In this document: one piece after another, positions 16,795 through 29,810 of the stretch
Layout: every line of letters starts with the position of its first letter
Position numbering within the stretch: position 1 is the stretch's first letter
NCBI GenBank assembly: GCA_011525845.1
Contig: WYBP01000020.1
Coordinates: forward strand, 124,001 to 188,000
Length of the DNA: 64,000 nucleotides
Origin: Gemmatimonadaceae bacterium
Lineage (GTDB): Bacteria; Gemmatimonadota; Gemmatimonadetes; Gemmatimonadales; Gemmatimonadaceae
Reading direction: 5' to 3'
Made by a program: the position numbers and the translations under genes
Notes under the pieces: model-generated
Told to the model about the DNA's origin: nothing
What the model saw: the letters and a program-made list of their open reading frames with translations, nothing else
The model's database searches: none

Positions 16795-18006
16795 TCAGGG
16801 CATCTTCGCGGTGACGCGGGCGGGCTGCCCGGGCGAGAGGAGGCCGTCCTTCTGTCCGATGATGATCGCGCTCGCGCCCCACCTGGTCACGCGCGTGACC
16901 TGCACCACCACCACATCGGCGGGAGGAAGCTCCACGCCCTTGCTGTCACGGCCCAGCGGGCGCTGGATCGTGACCTGGTCGCCGGTCACGATCCCGTCGG
17001 CGCTCGTGGCACGCAGGATCAAGTGCTGGCCGATCGACGGCAGCACCGGCTCATCGTAGACCCAGGCCAGCGAGGTCTGCGTCCCGAACTCGACGCGCGA
17101 CGGGAAGACCCCGTCCGGCATGGCGAGCGTGTCCACGGCCATCAGCCCCTGGCCGCCGTACACCTCCTCGAACTTCGTCAGGAGGAGCGCCTCGGCCCGG
17201 CCATTCTCCGGTGCGCCGAGGAGCTTCACGACGCCCGTCGGCACGACGACCACGCCGGCATCGGGGATCGTGGGTCCCATCCGGTACGACAGGAACTGCT
17301 CGCCGGCCACGCCCGCGGCACCCGCAGGCACCGTGACGAAGAGCCGCTCGTAGATCTGCACCGGGCGGTCCCCGATCACCTTGCCGATCGCGTCGTTCCG
17401 GATCACGTCGCCGACCTGCCCCGAGCCGGTCATTCCGTTCGGGTCCCACATGAAGGGCGCGCGCAGGTAGTCGCCCGGGCGGACGGCGGAGGGACGTCCG
17501 ATCAGGGCGAGGGACTCCCGCGGACCACGCGCCTCGGTCTTGAAGCGGTCCGGGTTGAAGATCGTCATCGGCTTCTGCACGTAGGCCTGCTGCGGCATCG
17601 CCGGGCCACCGCCCGCCGTCGGCAGGCTTGCCATCGTGTCCGTCGGCATGGCGGGCGGCATCGCCGGGGGCATCGCGCCGGCGGCTGCGGCGGCCATCGC
17701 GGCGGAGTCGCGCGGCGCGACGACGTCCGCCGGGGTGCCAGGCGTCGCGGCCACGTCACCCGCGATCACGAGGACCTGGTCGGGATAGATGAGGTTCGGA
17801 TCCTTCACCGTCTCCGTGTTGCGCCGGTAGATCTCCGGCCACCGGAACGGGTCGCCCAGGTACTGCTGGGCGAGGTCCCACAGCGTGTCACCCTTCTTCA
17901 CCGTGTGGGTCTGGGCCGCTCCCTGGGCGACGCCGATTGCCGGCGTGAGCGCGAGTGCGGTCAGGACGAGCGAGAGCTGGAGGCGTGAGCGGGACATGGC
18001 ACGCAT
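16795..18006 (-). CDS. Secreted LysM-domain protein
   Basis: The 403-residue protein has a signal peptide (LQLSLVLTALALTPAIGVAQG) and one LysM domain right after it (HTVKKGDTLWDLAQQYLGDPFRWPEIYRRN), which binds peptidoglycan. Next comes a Met/Pro/Ala-rich linker (PPAMPPAMPTD) and about 230 residues of unassigned, beta-rich sequence. Likely periplasmic and cell-wall associated. Two ATG starts fit, 18006 and 17997; neither has a good Shine-Dalgarno. It is separated from ssb by 235 bases containing a strong hairpin, so it is probably a new transcription unit. Exact function unknown. Confidence 0.88.
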   Translation of the reverse strand: MRAMSRSRLQLSLVLTALALTPAIGVAQGAAQTHTVKKGDTLWDLAQQYLGDPFRWPEIYRRNTETVKDPNLIYPDQVLVIAGDVAATPGTPADVVAPRDSAAMAAAAAGAMPPAMPPAMPTDTMASLPTAGGGPAMPQQAYVQKPMTIFNPDRFKTEARGPRESLALIGRPSAVRPGDYLRAPFMWDPNGMTGSGQVGDVIRNDAIGKVIGDRPVQIYERLFVTVPAGAAGVAGEQFLSYRMGPTIPDAGVVVVPTGVVKLLGAPENGRAEALLLTKFEEVYGGQGLMAVDTLAMPDGVFPSRVEFGTQTSLAWVYDEPVLPSIGQHLILRATSADGIVTGDQVTIQRPLGRDSKGVELPPADVVVVQVTRVTRWGASAIIIGQKDGLLSPGQPARVTAKMP

Positions 18007-18185
18007 GGCGAGGGAAAGGATGCGGACGCGGGGACGACCCGGCGGCGCAAGCGCGCCCTCCGGGTCTCGTGGGATGACGACCGACCGGGCAACCGGGAAA
18101 CGCGGCTCGCCTCCAGCATACCCTCCGGGACCCCCGGACGCCATTTGGGCGCCCCGCCCCCGTCCCGCGGGGGCCCGGAATGACA

Positions 18186-18217
18186 GCGGGGGCGGCCCGT
18201 ACCGCAGCCGCCCCCGC
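18186..18217 (-). terminator. GC-rich hairpin downstream of ssb
   Basis: Perfect 11-bp inverted repeat, GCGGGGGCGGC at 18186-18196 and its complement at 18207-18217, with a 10-base loop, 25 bases after the ssb stop. There is no clear U-tract on the minus strand. It probably ends or stabilises the ssb transcript. Confidence 0.55.
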
Positions 18218-18241
18218 CCGGTCCCGCCCCGTCAGCCGGCG

Positions 18242-18718
18242 CTAGAACGGCAGGTCGTCGTCGCCGTCCATGGCCGAGGGGAACTCCTCGAACCCCTCCG
18301 CGTTCGCCCCGGCCTTCGCGCCGGCCGTGGCCTTGGCGCGCGAACCGCCCTCGAACCCCGAGTCCCCGCCCCGGCCACCGCCGAGGAGCAGGATCTCGCG
18401 GACGTTGATCTCCGTGATGTACTTCGTGACCTTGTCCTTGTCCTCGTACTGGCGGTACTCGACGCGGCCCTCGACGTAGATCTTGTCCCCCTTCTTCACG
18501 TAGCGCTCGATGATGTCGGCGAGCCCCGTGCCCTTCGCGTTCCAGGCGATGCACCGGTGCCACTCGGTCTTCTCCTGCTTCTCGCCCGAGGCCGAGGTCC
18601 ACTGCCGGCTGGTCGCGACGGAGAACTGCGCCATCTTGTTCCCCCCCGTCGTGGTCCGGATCTCGGGGTCGGCCCCGAGGTTCCCGATCAGGGTGATCTT
18701 GTTCAAGCTGCGGCTCAC
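18242..18718 (-). CDS. ssb: Single-stranded DNA-binding protein
   Basis: Protects single-stranded DNA and recruits replication and repair partners. The 158-residue protein has the OB-fold (KITLIGNLGADPEIRTTTGG, then WHRCIAWNAKGTGLADIIERYVKKGDKIYVEGRV), a Gly-rich tail and the acidic partner-binding tip DDDLPF. GTG 18718 is set by a strong AGGAGG Shine-Dalgarno 5-9 bases upstream. It follows the tsaE-tsaB-rimI group by 89 bases; that gap holds TTAGCTTAC, also seen upstream of hutU. Confidence 0.97.
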   Translation of the reverse strand: MSRSLNKITLIGNLGADPEIRTTTGGNKMAQFSVATSRQWTSASGEKQEKTEWHRCIAWNAKGTGLADIIERYVKKGDKIYVEGRVEYRQYEDKDKVTKYITEINVREILLLGGGRGGDSGFEGGSRAKATAGAKAGANAEGFEEFPSAMDGDDDLPF

Positions 18719-18807
18719 AGTGCCTCCTGGATTGGGTCAGTCCGCGCGCAGACCATACCGGGCGCTGCGGAGCGTGCTGGCATCGGTTCGCTCTCCCCGT
18801 AAGCTAA

Positions 18808-19290
18808 TCACTCCGCCTCCGGCCGGCCGCGCTCGGCGAGCGCTGGGCGTGCGCGCCGCATGATGAGCGCGTCCTCCTCGGGCGACTGGTAGTACGCGGG
18901 CCGGCGCCCGGACTCCTCGAACCCGCGACTGCGGTAGAGGGCGATCGCCGCCGCGTTCCCGGCCCGCACCTCGAGGTGGATCGTCGCGCCCCCGCGCGCG
19001 GCGACCTCCGCCAGCAGGTGGTCGAGCAGCGCGGCGCCATGCCCCCGCCGGCGCTCACCGGGCGCCACGGCGAGGTTCGCGAGCTCGGCCTCGTCCGCGA
19101 CCATCCACGCGACGTAATAGCCGCAGACGGCACCCTCGCGCTCCAGCACCGCCGAGAGCACGTGCGGCTGTGCGAGCATCGAGCGGAACGAGGCCTCGCT
19201 CCAGGGGTCGCCGAACACGGCCCGCTCGATGCGGACGATCCCGGGCAGGTCGCGCGCCTCGACCGCGCGCAGGCGCGCGCGCGCTCTCAC
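18808..19290 (-). CDS. rimI: Ribosomal-protein-alanine N-acetyltransferase RimI
   Basis: GNAT acetyltransferase of 160 residues. The acetyl-CoA-binding loop is seen in LAVAPGERRRGHGAALLDHLL (the R/QxxGxG/A type), followed by HLEVRAGNAAAIALYRSRGF, which is characteristic of RimI, and a Tyr-rich end (AYYQSPEEDALIM). RimI acetylates the N-terminus of ribosomal protein S18 in E. coli. It follows and overlaps tsaB by 4 bases (GTG 19290), the usual tsaE-tsaB-rimI grouping. The longer frame from 20049 is a shadow of tsaB. Confidence 0.92.
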   Translation of the reverse strand: MRARARLRAVEARDLPGIVRIERAVFGDPWSEASFRSMLAQPHVLSAVLEREGAVCGYYVAWMVADEAELANLAVAPGERRRGHGAALLDHLLAEVAARGGATIHLEVRAGNAAAIALYRSRGFEESGRRPAYYQSPEEDALIMRRARPALAERGRPEAE

Positions 19291-19976
19291 GCGGGGGATC
19301 GACGTGCGTCGAGCGGGCGGCCGTGCGCGGCCTCCCACTTCACCTGCGCCTCCGCGAGTCGGCCGTAGAGCGGCTCCCAGCTGGCGAGATCCACCGGCGT
19401 CGCGCCAGTGAGGAGCGGGAGGCAGCGCGCGAGCCCGCGGGCGTGCGGTTCCGCCCGGACCGCCTCGTCCGGACCAACCAGCCGCGCCTCGAGCGCCCGG
19501 GCGCGTGCCGCCAGCTCGGGGGCGGGAAAGAGCCCGAGGGACTCCACGCTGCGCACTTCGCCTCCCGCGCCCACGGTCACGAGTGCCGCGTACCGGTCCC
19601 CCCGCATCGCGTCGAGCGTCGCGACCCACCGGGTGCCTGCGGCACGGGTCTCCTCGGAGGCCCCGACGATCAGCGCGAGCGAGGGCACACCCAGGAGGGG
19701 CCGATCCAGGCCGAGGGCGAGGCCCTTGGCGATCGCGCCCACCACGCGGAGCGCGGTGAAGCTCCCGGGACCGGCGCCGCAGACGATGCGGTCGAGGTCC
19801 CCGCGGCCGGCACCCGCGTCCGCGAGCGCGCCGAGGATCGCGGGGAAGTACTCCTCCTCGCCATCCCCGCGCATCTCGACGGTCCGGTCCACGACGACCT
19901 CGCCCTCCCGCAGCACGGCGAGCGTCCCGACCGACGCCGAGGCATCGAGCGCGAGCGTCAGCCCGGCGATCACCAT
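19287..19976 (-). CDS. tsaB: tRNA threonylcarbamoyladenosine biosynthesis protein TsaB
   Basis: ASKHA-fold partner of TsaD in t6A37 modification of ANN-decoding tRNAs. The 229-residue protein shows LALDASASVGTLAVL at the N-terminus, the CGAGPGSFTALRVV block conserved in TsaB/TsaD and GVPSLALI. Start ATG 19976 overlaps the tsaE stop by 7 bases; GTG 19973 (a 4-base GTGA overlap) is equally possible. tsaD itself is not in this window. Confidence 0.93.
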   Translation of the reverse strand: MVIAGLTLALDASASVGTLAVLREGEVVVDRTVEMRGDGEEEYFPAILGALADAGAGRGDLDRIVCGAGPGSFTALRVVGAIAKGLALGLDRPLLGVPSLALIVGASEETRAAGTRWVATLDAMRGDRYAALVTVGAGGEVRSVESLGLFPAPELAARARALEARLVGPDEAVRAEPHARGLARCLPLLTGATPVDLASWEPLYGRLAEAQVKWEAAHGRPLDARRSPA

Positions 19977-20383
19977 GTGAGACGGCGGACGTCCGGCCGG
20001 TCGGGCACGTGCTCGAGCGCGAGCGCGACCACGTCGCCCGGGAGGGCATCCGCGGCGAGGTCGGGCCACTCGACGAGCACCAGCCCCTTCGCGCGACGGA
20101 TCTCCTCCCATCCGAGCTGGTGCAGCTGCTCCGGATCCTCGAGGCGGTAGAGGTCGAGGTGGAAGACGCGGCCGCGCGGCGAGTAGTACTCGCGCACGAC
20201 GCTGTACGTCGGGCTCGTCACCGGCTCCAGCATGCCTTGCGCGCGCGCGATCGCGCGGACCAGGGTCGTCTTCCCCGCCCCCAGGTCTCCCCGGAGCGTC
20301 ACCCACGTGGGGAAGGTGAGCGATCGGCCGAACTCCTCGCCCCAGCGGACGAGCTCTGCTTCCGTGAACTCAGCGACGGGCAC
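19970..20383 (-). CDS. tsaE: tRNA threonylcarbamoyladenosine biosynthesis ATPase TsaE
   Basis: Small P-loop ATPase needed for t6A synthesis with TsaB and TsaD. The 137-residue protein has the Walker A motif GDLGAGKTT (about 32-40), then [25 protein letters not shown] and VLVEWPD (Walker B-like), all family signatures. GTG 20383 overlaps the uvrB end by 14 bases. Its stop overlaps tsaB. Confidence 0.95.
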   Translation of the reverse strand: MPVAEFTEAELVRWGEEFGRSLTFPTWVTLRGDLGAGKTTLVRAIARAQGMLEPVTSPTYSVVREYYSPRGRVFHLDLYRLEDPEQLHQLGWEEIRRAKGLVLVEWPDLAADALPGDVVALALEHVPDRPDVRRLTW

Positions 20384-22418
20384 GCTGTCGTCCTCCCTTG
20401 GTTTCCCCCATGGCGGCCTTGAGGTCGAAGAGCTCGTCCCTCAGCCGGGCGGCCGTCTCGAAGTCGAGGTCCTTCGCCGCCGTCCGCATCTCCTCCTCGA
20501 GCCGCAGCACGAGCCCCGGGAGGTCGTCCGTGCCGTAGGACCGCTGCGCCTCGGCGACCTTCTTCTGCTTCTTGCCGCGCGTGCGGTCCGCCTCGCGCTC
20601 CTCCGTGCCGTCCCGCGCGTCCGCGACGCGCGTGCTGAACCGCACCTGGTCCACGCTCTTCGTCACGCCGGCGGGCACGATGCCGTGCTCGCGGTTGTGC
20701 GCCTCCTGCCGCTCGCGGCGCCGGGCGGTCTCGTCGAGGCAGCGCTGCATCGAGCCGGTGACCTTGTCGGCATAGAAGATCGCGCGCCCATCCACGTGGC
20801 GTGCCGCACGGCCGACCGTCTGGATCAGCGAACGGTCGGAGCGCAGGAAGCCCTCCTGGTCCGCGTCGAGGATCGCCACCAGCGAGACCTCCGGGAGGTC
20901 GAGGCCCTCGCGCAGCAGGTTGATCCCGATCAGGACGTCGAACTCGCCGAGGCGGAGGCCGCGCACGATCTCCATCCGCTCGATGGCGTCGATGTCGGCG
21001 TGCATGTACCGCACGCGGACGCCGACCTGCGCGAGGTAGTCGCTCAGGTCCTCGGCCATCCGCTTGGTGAGCGTCGTGACGAGCACGCGCTCGCCCCGGC
21101 GTTCGCGGAGGCGGATCTCGTGCAGGAGGTCGTCCACCTGCCCCTTCACCGGGCGGATCTCGATCACGGGGTCGAGCAGCCCGGTCGGGCGGATCACCTG
21201 CTCCACCACCACCCCCTCCGAGAGCTTGAGCTCGAGGTCGCCGGGGGTCGCGGAGACGTTCACGGCCCGCGGCGTGAGCGCTAGGAACTCGTCGAACATC
21301 AGCGGGCGGTTGTCGAGTGCGCTGGGGAGCCGGAAGCCGTACTCCACGAGCGTGGTCTTGCGCGCGCGGTCGCCATTGAACATCCCGCCGATCTGCGGGA
21401 GCGTCACGTGCGACTCGTCCACGACCACGAGGAAGTCGTCCGGGAAGTAGTCGAAGAGGCAGGCGGGACGCGCCCCGGGCTCGCGGGCGGCGAGGATGCG
21501 CGAGTAGTTCTCGATGCCCGGGCAGGTGCCGATCTCCAGCATCATCTCGATGTCGAAGTTGGTGCGCGACTCCAGGCGCTGCGCCTCGAGCAGCTTCCCC
21601 GCCTCCTTGAGGTGTGCGAGGCGCTCGACGAGCTCCACGCGGATCTCCTTCACCGCGCGCTCGAGCGAGGGGCGCGTGGTCACGAAGTGCTTGGCCGGGT
21701 ACACCGCGGTGCGCTGCAGCGTGGCGATCGTGCCGCCGGTGAGCGGGTCGATCTTCGAGATGCGCTCGATCTCGTCCCCGAACATCTCCACGCGCACCGC
21801 CTGCTCCTCGTAGGCGGGGAAGATCTCCACCGTGTCGCCGCGGACGCGGAAGGTGCCGCGCTCGAAGGCGACGTCGTTCCGGCCGTACTGGATGCGGACG
21901 AGCGCCTTCAGGATGTCGTCGCGGGCGATCCGCTGTCCCGCGTGCAGCATCACCATCGACGCCCGGTACGTCTCCGGGTCGCCGAGGCCGTAGATCGCCG
22001 ACACCGTGGCGACGATGATCACGTCGTCGCGCTCCATGAGCGAGGAGGTCGCGCGCAGCCGCAGCCGGTCGATGTCCTCGTTGATCGACGCGTCCTTCTC
22101 GATGTACGTGTCGGAGGCCGGGACGTAGGCCTCGGGCTGGTAGTAGTCGTAGTACGAGATGAAGTACTCCACCGCATTCTGCGGGAAGAACCCCTTGAGC
22201 TCGCCATAGAGCTGCGCGGCGAGCGTCTTGTTGTGCGAGAGCACGAGGGCCGGCTTCCCGTACTGTGCGATGACGTTGGCCATCGTCATCGTCTTCCCCG
22301 AGCCGGTGACCCCGAGCAGCGTCTGGAACCGGTCGCCGCGCGCGAGCCCCGCCGTCAGTTCGGCGATGGCGCGCGGCTGGTCACCCGCGGGGGCGAAGGG
22401 AGCCTGGAGCTGGAACAC
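20370..22418 (-). CDS. uvrB: UvrABC excision repair helicase subunit UvrB
   Basis: DNA damage verification helicase of nucleotide excision repair. Seen in order: [14 protein letters not shown], Walker [17 protein letters not shown], the beta-hairpin region [18 protein letters not shown], the DEAD-like [41 protein letters not shown] and a C-terminal UVR motif ([22 protein letters not shown]). Length 682 from GTG 22418 compares with 673 in E. coli. GTG 22466 would add 16 residues and overlap the neighbouring gene by 34 bases; I prefer the shorter form because FQLQAPF aligns with the usual N-terminus. Confidence 0.97.
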   Translation of the reverse strand: MFQLQAPFAPAGDQPRAIAELTAGLARGDRFQTLLGVTGSGKTMTMANVIAQYGKPALVLSHNKTLAAQLYGELKGFFPQNAVEYFISYYDYYQPEAYVPASDTYIEKDASINEDIDRLRLRATSSLMERDDVIIVATVSAIYGLGDPETYRASMVMLHAGQRIARDDILKALVRIQYGRNDVAFERGTFRVRGDTVEIFPAYEEQAVRVEMFGDEIERISKIDPLTGGTIATLQRTAVYPAKHFVTTRPSLERAVKEIRVELVERLAHLKEAGKLLEAQRLESRTNFDIEMMLEIGTCPGIENYSRILAAREPGARPACLFDYFPDDFLVVVDESHVTLPQIGGMFNGDRARKTTLVEYGFRLPSALDNRPLMFDEFLALTPRAVNVSATPGDLELKLSEGVVVEQVIRPTGLLDPVIEIRPVKGQVDDLLHEIRLRERRGERVLVTTLTKRMAEDLSDYLAQVGVRVRYMHADIDAIERMEIVRGLRLGEFDVLIGINLLREGLDLPEVSLVAILDADQEGFLRSDRSLIQTVGRAARHVDGRAIFYADKVTGSMQRCLDETARRRERQEAHNREHGIVPAGVTKSVDQVRFSTRVADARDGTEEREADRTRGKKQKKVAEAQRSYGTDDLPGLVLRLEEEMRTAAKDLDFETAARLRDELFDLKAAMGETKGGRQRARR

Positions 22419-22432
22419 GGACCCCGGGGCGA

Positions 22433-22879
22433 TCAGCCCATGCCGGGGAGGAGCGCCCGCTGCCACGGGATGCCGAAGAGCAGCATGAGCATCGTGATGG
22501 CGATGAAGACGAGCGCCTTGCGGTGCTTCGCCGCGTCGTTCGCGGCGTTCTTCGCCACGATCCCGCCGATCGTCATCAGGACCACCGCGGCGACCATCAG
22601 GGTCGGGTGCTCGGCCACGAAGAAGCGCGTGGCGGCATCGGACATCGTGGCGCGCATGTCGGTCATCGCGAGCTTGATCATCGGGCTCACGAGGAAGAGC
22701 GCGAGGCCCAGCAGGAGCTGGAGGTGCAGCGACGCCACGAAGAAGACCCCGACGCGACGCGCGGCCGCGTACGGCCGGTCCCCCGAGACGCCTTGGTACG
22801 CCCGCACGAGCGCGAGGGCACCGAGCACGAGGACGACCCAGCGGAGGAGGTTGTGCGAATGGAGCAAGGCAGCGTGCAT
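22433..22879 (-). CDS. Small four-span membrane protein of unknown function
   Basis: The 148-residue protein has four hydrophobic helices ([71 protein letters not shown]). Histidines lie near the membrane faces ([18 protein letters not shown]), a pattern that has led similar small proteins to be labelled cytochrome-b-like. Heme binding is not shown by the sequence alone. It sits between rel and uvrB, 34 bases after rel. Confidence 0.7.
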   Translation of the reverse strand: MHAALLHSHNLLRWVVLVLGALALVRAYQGVSGDRPYAAARRVGVFFVASLHLQLLLGLALFLVSPMIKLAMTDMRATMSDAATRFFVAEHPTLMVAAVVLMTIGGIVAKNAANDAAKHRKALVFIAITMLMLLFGIPWQRALLPGMG

Positions 22880-22913
22880 GGACGGCGGACCCGGCTGAGG
22901 TGAACCGGGAAAT

Positions 22914-25103
22914 CTAGCTCTCGTCCGCGGTCAGGCGCTCCCGCCGGGTCACGGCGCTCACGCCCTTCACCCGGCGCGCCGCCTTGATGATCTTCTCGAG
23001 GTGCGCGAGGTTCTCGACCTCGACGAGGGCGGCGCCGGCGACACGGCCGTCCACGGTCTTGAGTTCGAGGGATCGGATGTCGGTGCCGGTGCCGCTCACC
23101 GCGGCCGCGAGGTCGGCATACAGCCCCCGGCGGTCGCTCCCCTCGATCGCCAGCCGGATCACGAAGCGCTCGCCGGCGCTCTCCCGCCAGTCGATCTCCA
23201 GGCGGCGCTCCGGCTCGTGCACCAGGTGGAGCAGGTTCGGGCAGTCCTGCCGGTGGATGCTGACGCCGCGCCCGCGCGTCACGTAGCCCACGACCGTGTC
23301 CCCCGGCACCGGCTGGCAGCACTGGGCATAGCGGACCATCAGCCCGTCCACGCCCTGGATGCGGAGCCCCTTCGACGTGCCCGGCCGGCGCATCCGGTCG
23401 ATCAGCCGCTCGAGCGCGCTCGGCTTGAGCGCCGTCTCCTGCGAGACGTCGAGGTCGGGGTAGATCGCCTTGAGGAGCTGGGTGACGGTGATGTCCCCCT
23501 GCCCGATGCTCGCGTAGATGTGGTCCGTGTCGTTCAGCGAGAGGGCGGCCGCGCCGCGGGCGAGCTCCCCCTCGGTGAGCTTCGCGTGCCGCCGGCGGCG
23601 CAGCTCGCGCTCGAGGATCTCCTGGCCGACCGTGACGAAGGTCTTCTGCTCCTCGTTGCGGAGCCACTGGCGGATCCGGTGCCGCGCGCGCCCGGTGTGC
23701 ACGTGCGCCAGCCAGTCGCGGCTCGGGCGCGCGCTCGGCGAGCGGATGATCTCCACCGTCTCCGAGTTGCGCAGCTCCCGGGAGAGCGGCACGATGCGGC
23801 CGTTCACCCGCGCCCCCTGCGTGTGCAGTCCCACCTGGGTGTGCACCGCGAAGGCGAAGTCGATCGGCGTCGCGCCCTTCGGGAGCTGGATCACGTCGCC
23901 ATTGGGCGTGAAGACGAAGATCTCGTCCTGGTAGAGGTCGAGCTTGAGGAACTCGAGGAACTGGTCGGGGGTCTCGGCGTCCAGCTGGAGCTCGAGCACC
24001 TGGCGGAACCAGGTGAGGTGGCGGTCGAGGTCGCGCTTCCCCCCCTTCTCCCCCTCCTTGTAGAGCCAGTGCGCGGCGATGCCGTACTCCGCCGTGCGGT
24101 GCATCTCGCGCGTGCGGATCTGGATCTCGAAGAGCGTCCCGCGGGGCCCGAAGATCGTCGTGTGCAGCGACTGGTAGCCGTTCGACTTGGGGCTCGCGAT
24201 GTAGTCCTTGATCCGCTCCTGGAGCGGCGTCCAGGCGCCGTGGATGACGCCGAGCGCGTGGTAGCACTCCGGGACGTTCTCCACGAGGACGCGGATGGCG
24301 TAGAGGTCGTAGATCTCGTCGTACGGCTTGTCCCGGCGCTCCATCTTCTTCCAGATCGACCAGAGGTGCTTCGGCCTCCCGCTGACCTCGTGGAGGATCA
24401 CCCCCGCGTCCCGCAGCCGCGCCTCCAGGGGGCCGATCATCTCGCCGATCAGCGCGTCGCGGTCCGCGCGCTTGTTGGCGATCAGCTTGGCGAGGTTCCG
24501 GTACTCGTCCGGCTCGAGCCACTTGAAGGCGAGGTCCTCGAGCTCGGCCTTCATGGAGGCGAGGCCGAAGCGGTGCGCCATCGGGGCGTAGAGGTCCCGC
24601 GTCTCGAGCGCGATGCGGTGGCGCTTCTCCTCGGGCATCCACTCGAGGGTGCGCATGTTGTGCAGGCGGTCGGCGAGCTTCACCAGGATCACTCGGGCGT
24701 CCTTCGCCACCGAGAGCAGCAGCTTGCGGTAGCTCTCGACCTGGCGCTCCTCGCGGGACGCCATCGGCAGGTGGCCGATCTTGGTGAGGCCGTCGACGAT
24801 CTGCGCGATCTCGCGCCCGAACTCGCGCTCCACGTCCTCGACCGAGAAGGCCGTGTCCTCCACCACGTCGTGGATCAGGCCGCTCGCGACCGTCACGGAG
24901 TCGAGCTGCAGGTCCGCCAGGACCTTGGCGACCTCCACGCAGTGCGTGACGTACGGGTCGCCGTTCCGCCGCGTCTGCCCGGCGTGCGCCTTCTCGCTGA
25001 ACCGGTACGCGCGCGCGAGCAGCTCGGTGTCGAGACGCTCGTTGAGCGTCATCGCCGAGAGGTCCCACCCGGGGATGATGTCGGTGAGGACGGGCGCGGT
25101 CAC
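22914..25103 (-). CDS. rel: (p)ppGpp synthetase/hydrolase, Rel/SpoT family
   Basis: Stringent-response enzyme that makes and degrades (p)ppGpp; cytoplasmic, ribosome-associated. The 729-residue protein has an N-terminal HD hydrolase domain (THCVEVAKVLADL and the catalytic LIHDVVEDT), the synthetase domain (RIKDYIASPKSNGYQSLHTT, EIQIRTREMHRTAEYGIAAHW), a TGS domain (DEIFVFTPNGDVIQLPKG) and a C-terminal ACT domain (RGLYADLAAAVSGTGTDIRS). The intact HD motif argues for a bifunctional enzyme. GTG 25103 lies 37 bases after a predicted start site; a promoter is visible upstream. Confidence 0.96.
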   Translation of the reverse strand: MTAPVLTDIIPGWDLSAMTLNERLDTELLARAYRFSEKAHAGQTRRNGDPYVTHCVEVAKVLADLQLDSVTVASGLIHDVVEDTAFSVEDVEREFGREIAQIVDGLTKIGHLPMASREERQVESYRKLLLSVAKDARVILVKLADRLHNMRTLEWMPEEKRHRIALETRDLYAPMAHRFGLASMKAELEDLAFKWLEPDEYRNLAKLIANKRADRDALIGEMIGPLEARLRDAGVILHEVSGRPKHLWSIWKKMERRDKPYDEIYDLYAIRVLVENVPECYHALGVIHGAWTPLQERIKDYIASPKSNGYQSLHTTIFGPRGTLFEIQIRTREMHRTAEYGIAAHWLYKEGEKGGKRDLDRHLTWFRQVLELQLDAETPDQFLEFLKLDLYQDEIFVFTPNGDVIQLPKGATPIDFAFAVHTQVGLHTQGARVNGRIVPLSRELRNSETVEIIRSPSARPSRDWLAHVHTGRARHRIRQWLRNEEQKTFVTVGQEILERELRRRRHAKLTEGELARGAAALSLNDTDHIYASIGQGDITVTQLLKAIYPDLDVSQETALKPSALERLIDRMRRPGTSKGLRIQGVDGLMVRYAQCCQPVPGDTVVGYVTRGRGVSIHRQDCPNLLHLVHEPERRLEIDWRESAGERFVIRLAIEGSDRRGLYADLAAAVSGTGTDIRSLELKTVDGRVAGAALVEVENLAHLEKIIKAARRVKGVSAVTRRERLTADES

Positions 25104-25146
25104 AGGCGGTCGGGGCTCGGGCGCGGTGAAGCCCGCGCCCGTCGAC

Positions 25147-25177
25147 GGTATATCGCCGGGCGGGCGCAGGGGGTCAA
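25147..25177 (-). promoter_or_regulatory. Putative promoter of rel
   Basis: On the minus strand, TTGACC (25177-25172) precedes GATATA after 17 bases or TATACC after 19 bases (25152-25147). The rel start codon is 44 bases downstream of the -10. It lies in the 117-base gap between radC and rel, which holds no gene. Confidence 0.5.
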
Positions 25178-25220
25178 GCCATCGTCCTACCCCCGGGCGC
25201 GGAAGGGCGTTCCGGCCGGC

Positions 25221-25901
25221 TCAGAGCAGCCCGGCCTCGGCGAAGGAGAGAAAGCGCCCCCGGCCGATCACCACGTGGTCCTGGATCGGGATGTCGAGGA
25301 GGCGGCCCGCGGCCACCAGCTGGCTCGTGATCGCGCGGTCGTCCGGGCTCGGCGTCGGGTCGCCGGACGGGTGGTTGTGCACCAGCACCAGGCTCGCCGC
25401 CCGCTCGGCGATGGCCTCGCGGAACACCTCCCGCGGGTGCACGAGCGAGCTGTTCAGGATCCCACGGCTCACGAGCACGTCCCGCTCGAGCCGGTGCTGC
25501 GAGTCGAGGACCGCGACCCGGAACTCCTCGACGGTCAGTCCCTCCATGCGGGGACCGTAGAACCGCCAGACGTCGCGCGGGCCGCGCATCGGCTCTCCCT
25601 CCTCCGCCGACTCGGCCGATTGCCGGCGCCCGAGTTCGAGGGCGGCGTGCACCGCCAGCGCGCGCGCCTCGCCCAGCCCGGGGAGCCCGACGAGGGTCGC
25701 GATCGGCATCTGCGAGAGCCGGCGCAGCGAGCCGCCAGCGCGGTGGAGGACGTCCGTGGCGGTCTCCGTCGCGGTCTGGCCGGCGGTGGCGACGCCGAGC
25801 AGCAGGCCGAGGAGTTCGCTCGTGGTCAGCGCCTGAGCCCCCAAGGCACGCAGGCGCTCGCGAGGACGATCGGAGGGCGGCAGGTCGAGGACGGAGGACA
25901 C
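25221..25901 (-). CDS. radC: RadC/DUF2466-family JAB metalloprotein
   Basis: The 226-residue protein has a helix-hairpin-helix region (ALTTSELLGLLLG, GLPGLGEARALAVHAALELG) and a C-terminal JAMM/MPN+ domain with the zinc motif LVHNHPSGDPTPSPDD. The family was named for a repair phenotype later questioned; its role is unsettled. GTG 25901 gives the usual N-terminus (VLDLPPSDRPRERL); the frame upstream is a shadow of secA. It lies 73 bases after secA and is the last gene before the rel promoter. Confidence 0.94.
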   Translation of the reverse strand: MSSVLDLPPSDRPRERLRALGAQALTTSELLGLLLGVATAGQTATETATDVLHRAGGSLRRLSQMPIATLVGLPGLGEARALAVHAALELGRRQSAESAEEGEPMRGPRDVWRFYGPRMEGLTVEEFRVAVLDSQHRLERDVLVSRGILNSSLVHPREVFREAIAERAASLVLVHNHPSGDPTPSPDDRAITSQLVAAGRLLDIPIQDHVVIGRGRFLSFAEAGLL

Positions 25902-25974
25902 GCGGGGACGATGGGCGGGCCACCGCGGCGCCGCGCCACCGTTTCGCTGCCGGGCGTGCCCTACCCCGGCAGCG

Positions 25975-29205
<3,231 letters not shown>

Positions 29206-29219
29206 GCGTTTTTCACTCG

Positions 29220-29801
29220 TTAGGTGGTGCGATAGAGCCCGTGCCGCCCGATGTACTCGGCGATCGAGCCCGGGACGAATCCACGGATCGGGAGTCCCGC
29301 CCCGACCCGGGCGCGGATCTCCGTCGACGAGATGTCGATCCGCCGCGAGGCGAGCGACTCGACCTGGATGGAACCCGGGATCGCCGGCCCCGGCTCACCA
29401 CGCGACACCACCACCAGCCGGGCCTCCGCCGCGATCGCGTGCGGCTCCCGCCATTGAGGCAGCGTCGCCGCGGCATCCTCGCCGAGCAGCAACACGAGCT
29501 CCGCCGACGGCCGCGCGGCGCGATAGGCCCGGACGGTGTCGATCGTGTAAGATAACCCGCCCCGCTCCACTTCGAGCGGGTCCACCGCGAGTCGCGGGTC
29601 CTCGGCCGCGAGCAGCCGGCACATCGCCACGCGGTGTTCGGCGGAGGTCACGGGTCGCCCCTGCTTCAGGGGCTGTCGGTAGGTCGGGATGAGCCGAACC
29701 GAGGTGAGGCCGAGTTCCTCGAAGGCGGTGTACGCCACGAACAGGTGTCCGAGGTGCGGCGGGTCGAAACTCCCACCCAGGAGGCCGATCTGCTCAGACA
29801 C
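29220..29801 (-). CDS. nadD: Nicotinate-nucleotide adenylyltransferase
   Basis: Joins nicotinate mononucleotide and ATP to deamido-NAD in NAD synthesis. The 193-residue protein has the nucleotidyltransferase entry GLLGGSFDPPHLGHLFVA with the HxGH motif and the C-terminal ISSTEIRARV. Length fits the family. GTG 29801 follows bamD by 9 bases. The gene contains a TTATCTTAC sequence, probably chance. Confidence 0.95.
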   Translation of the reverse strand: MSEQIGLLGGSFDPPHLGHLFVAYTAFEELGLTSVRLIPTYRQPLKQGRPVTSAEHRVAMCRLLAAEDPRLAVDPLEVERGGLSYTIDTVRAYRAARPSAELVLLLGEDAAATLPQWREPHAIAAEARLVVVSRGEPGPAIPGSIQVESLASRRIDISSTEIRARVGAGLPIRGFVPGSIAEYIGRHGLYRTT

Positions 29802-29810
29802 GCGCGGGGC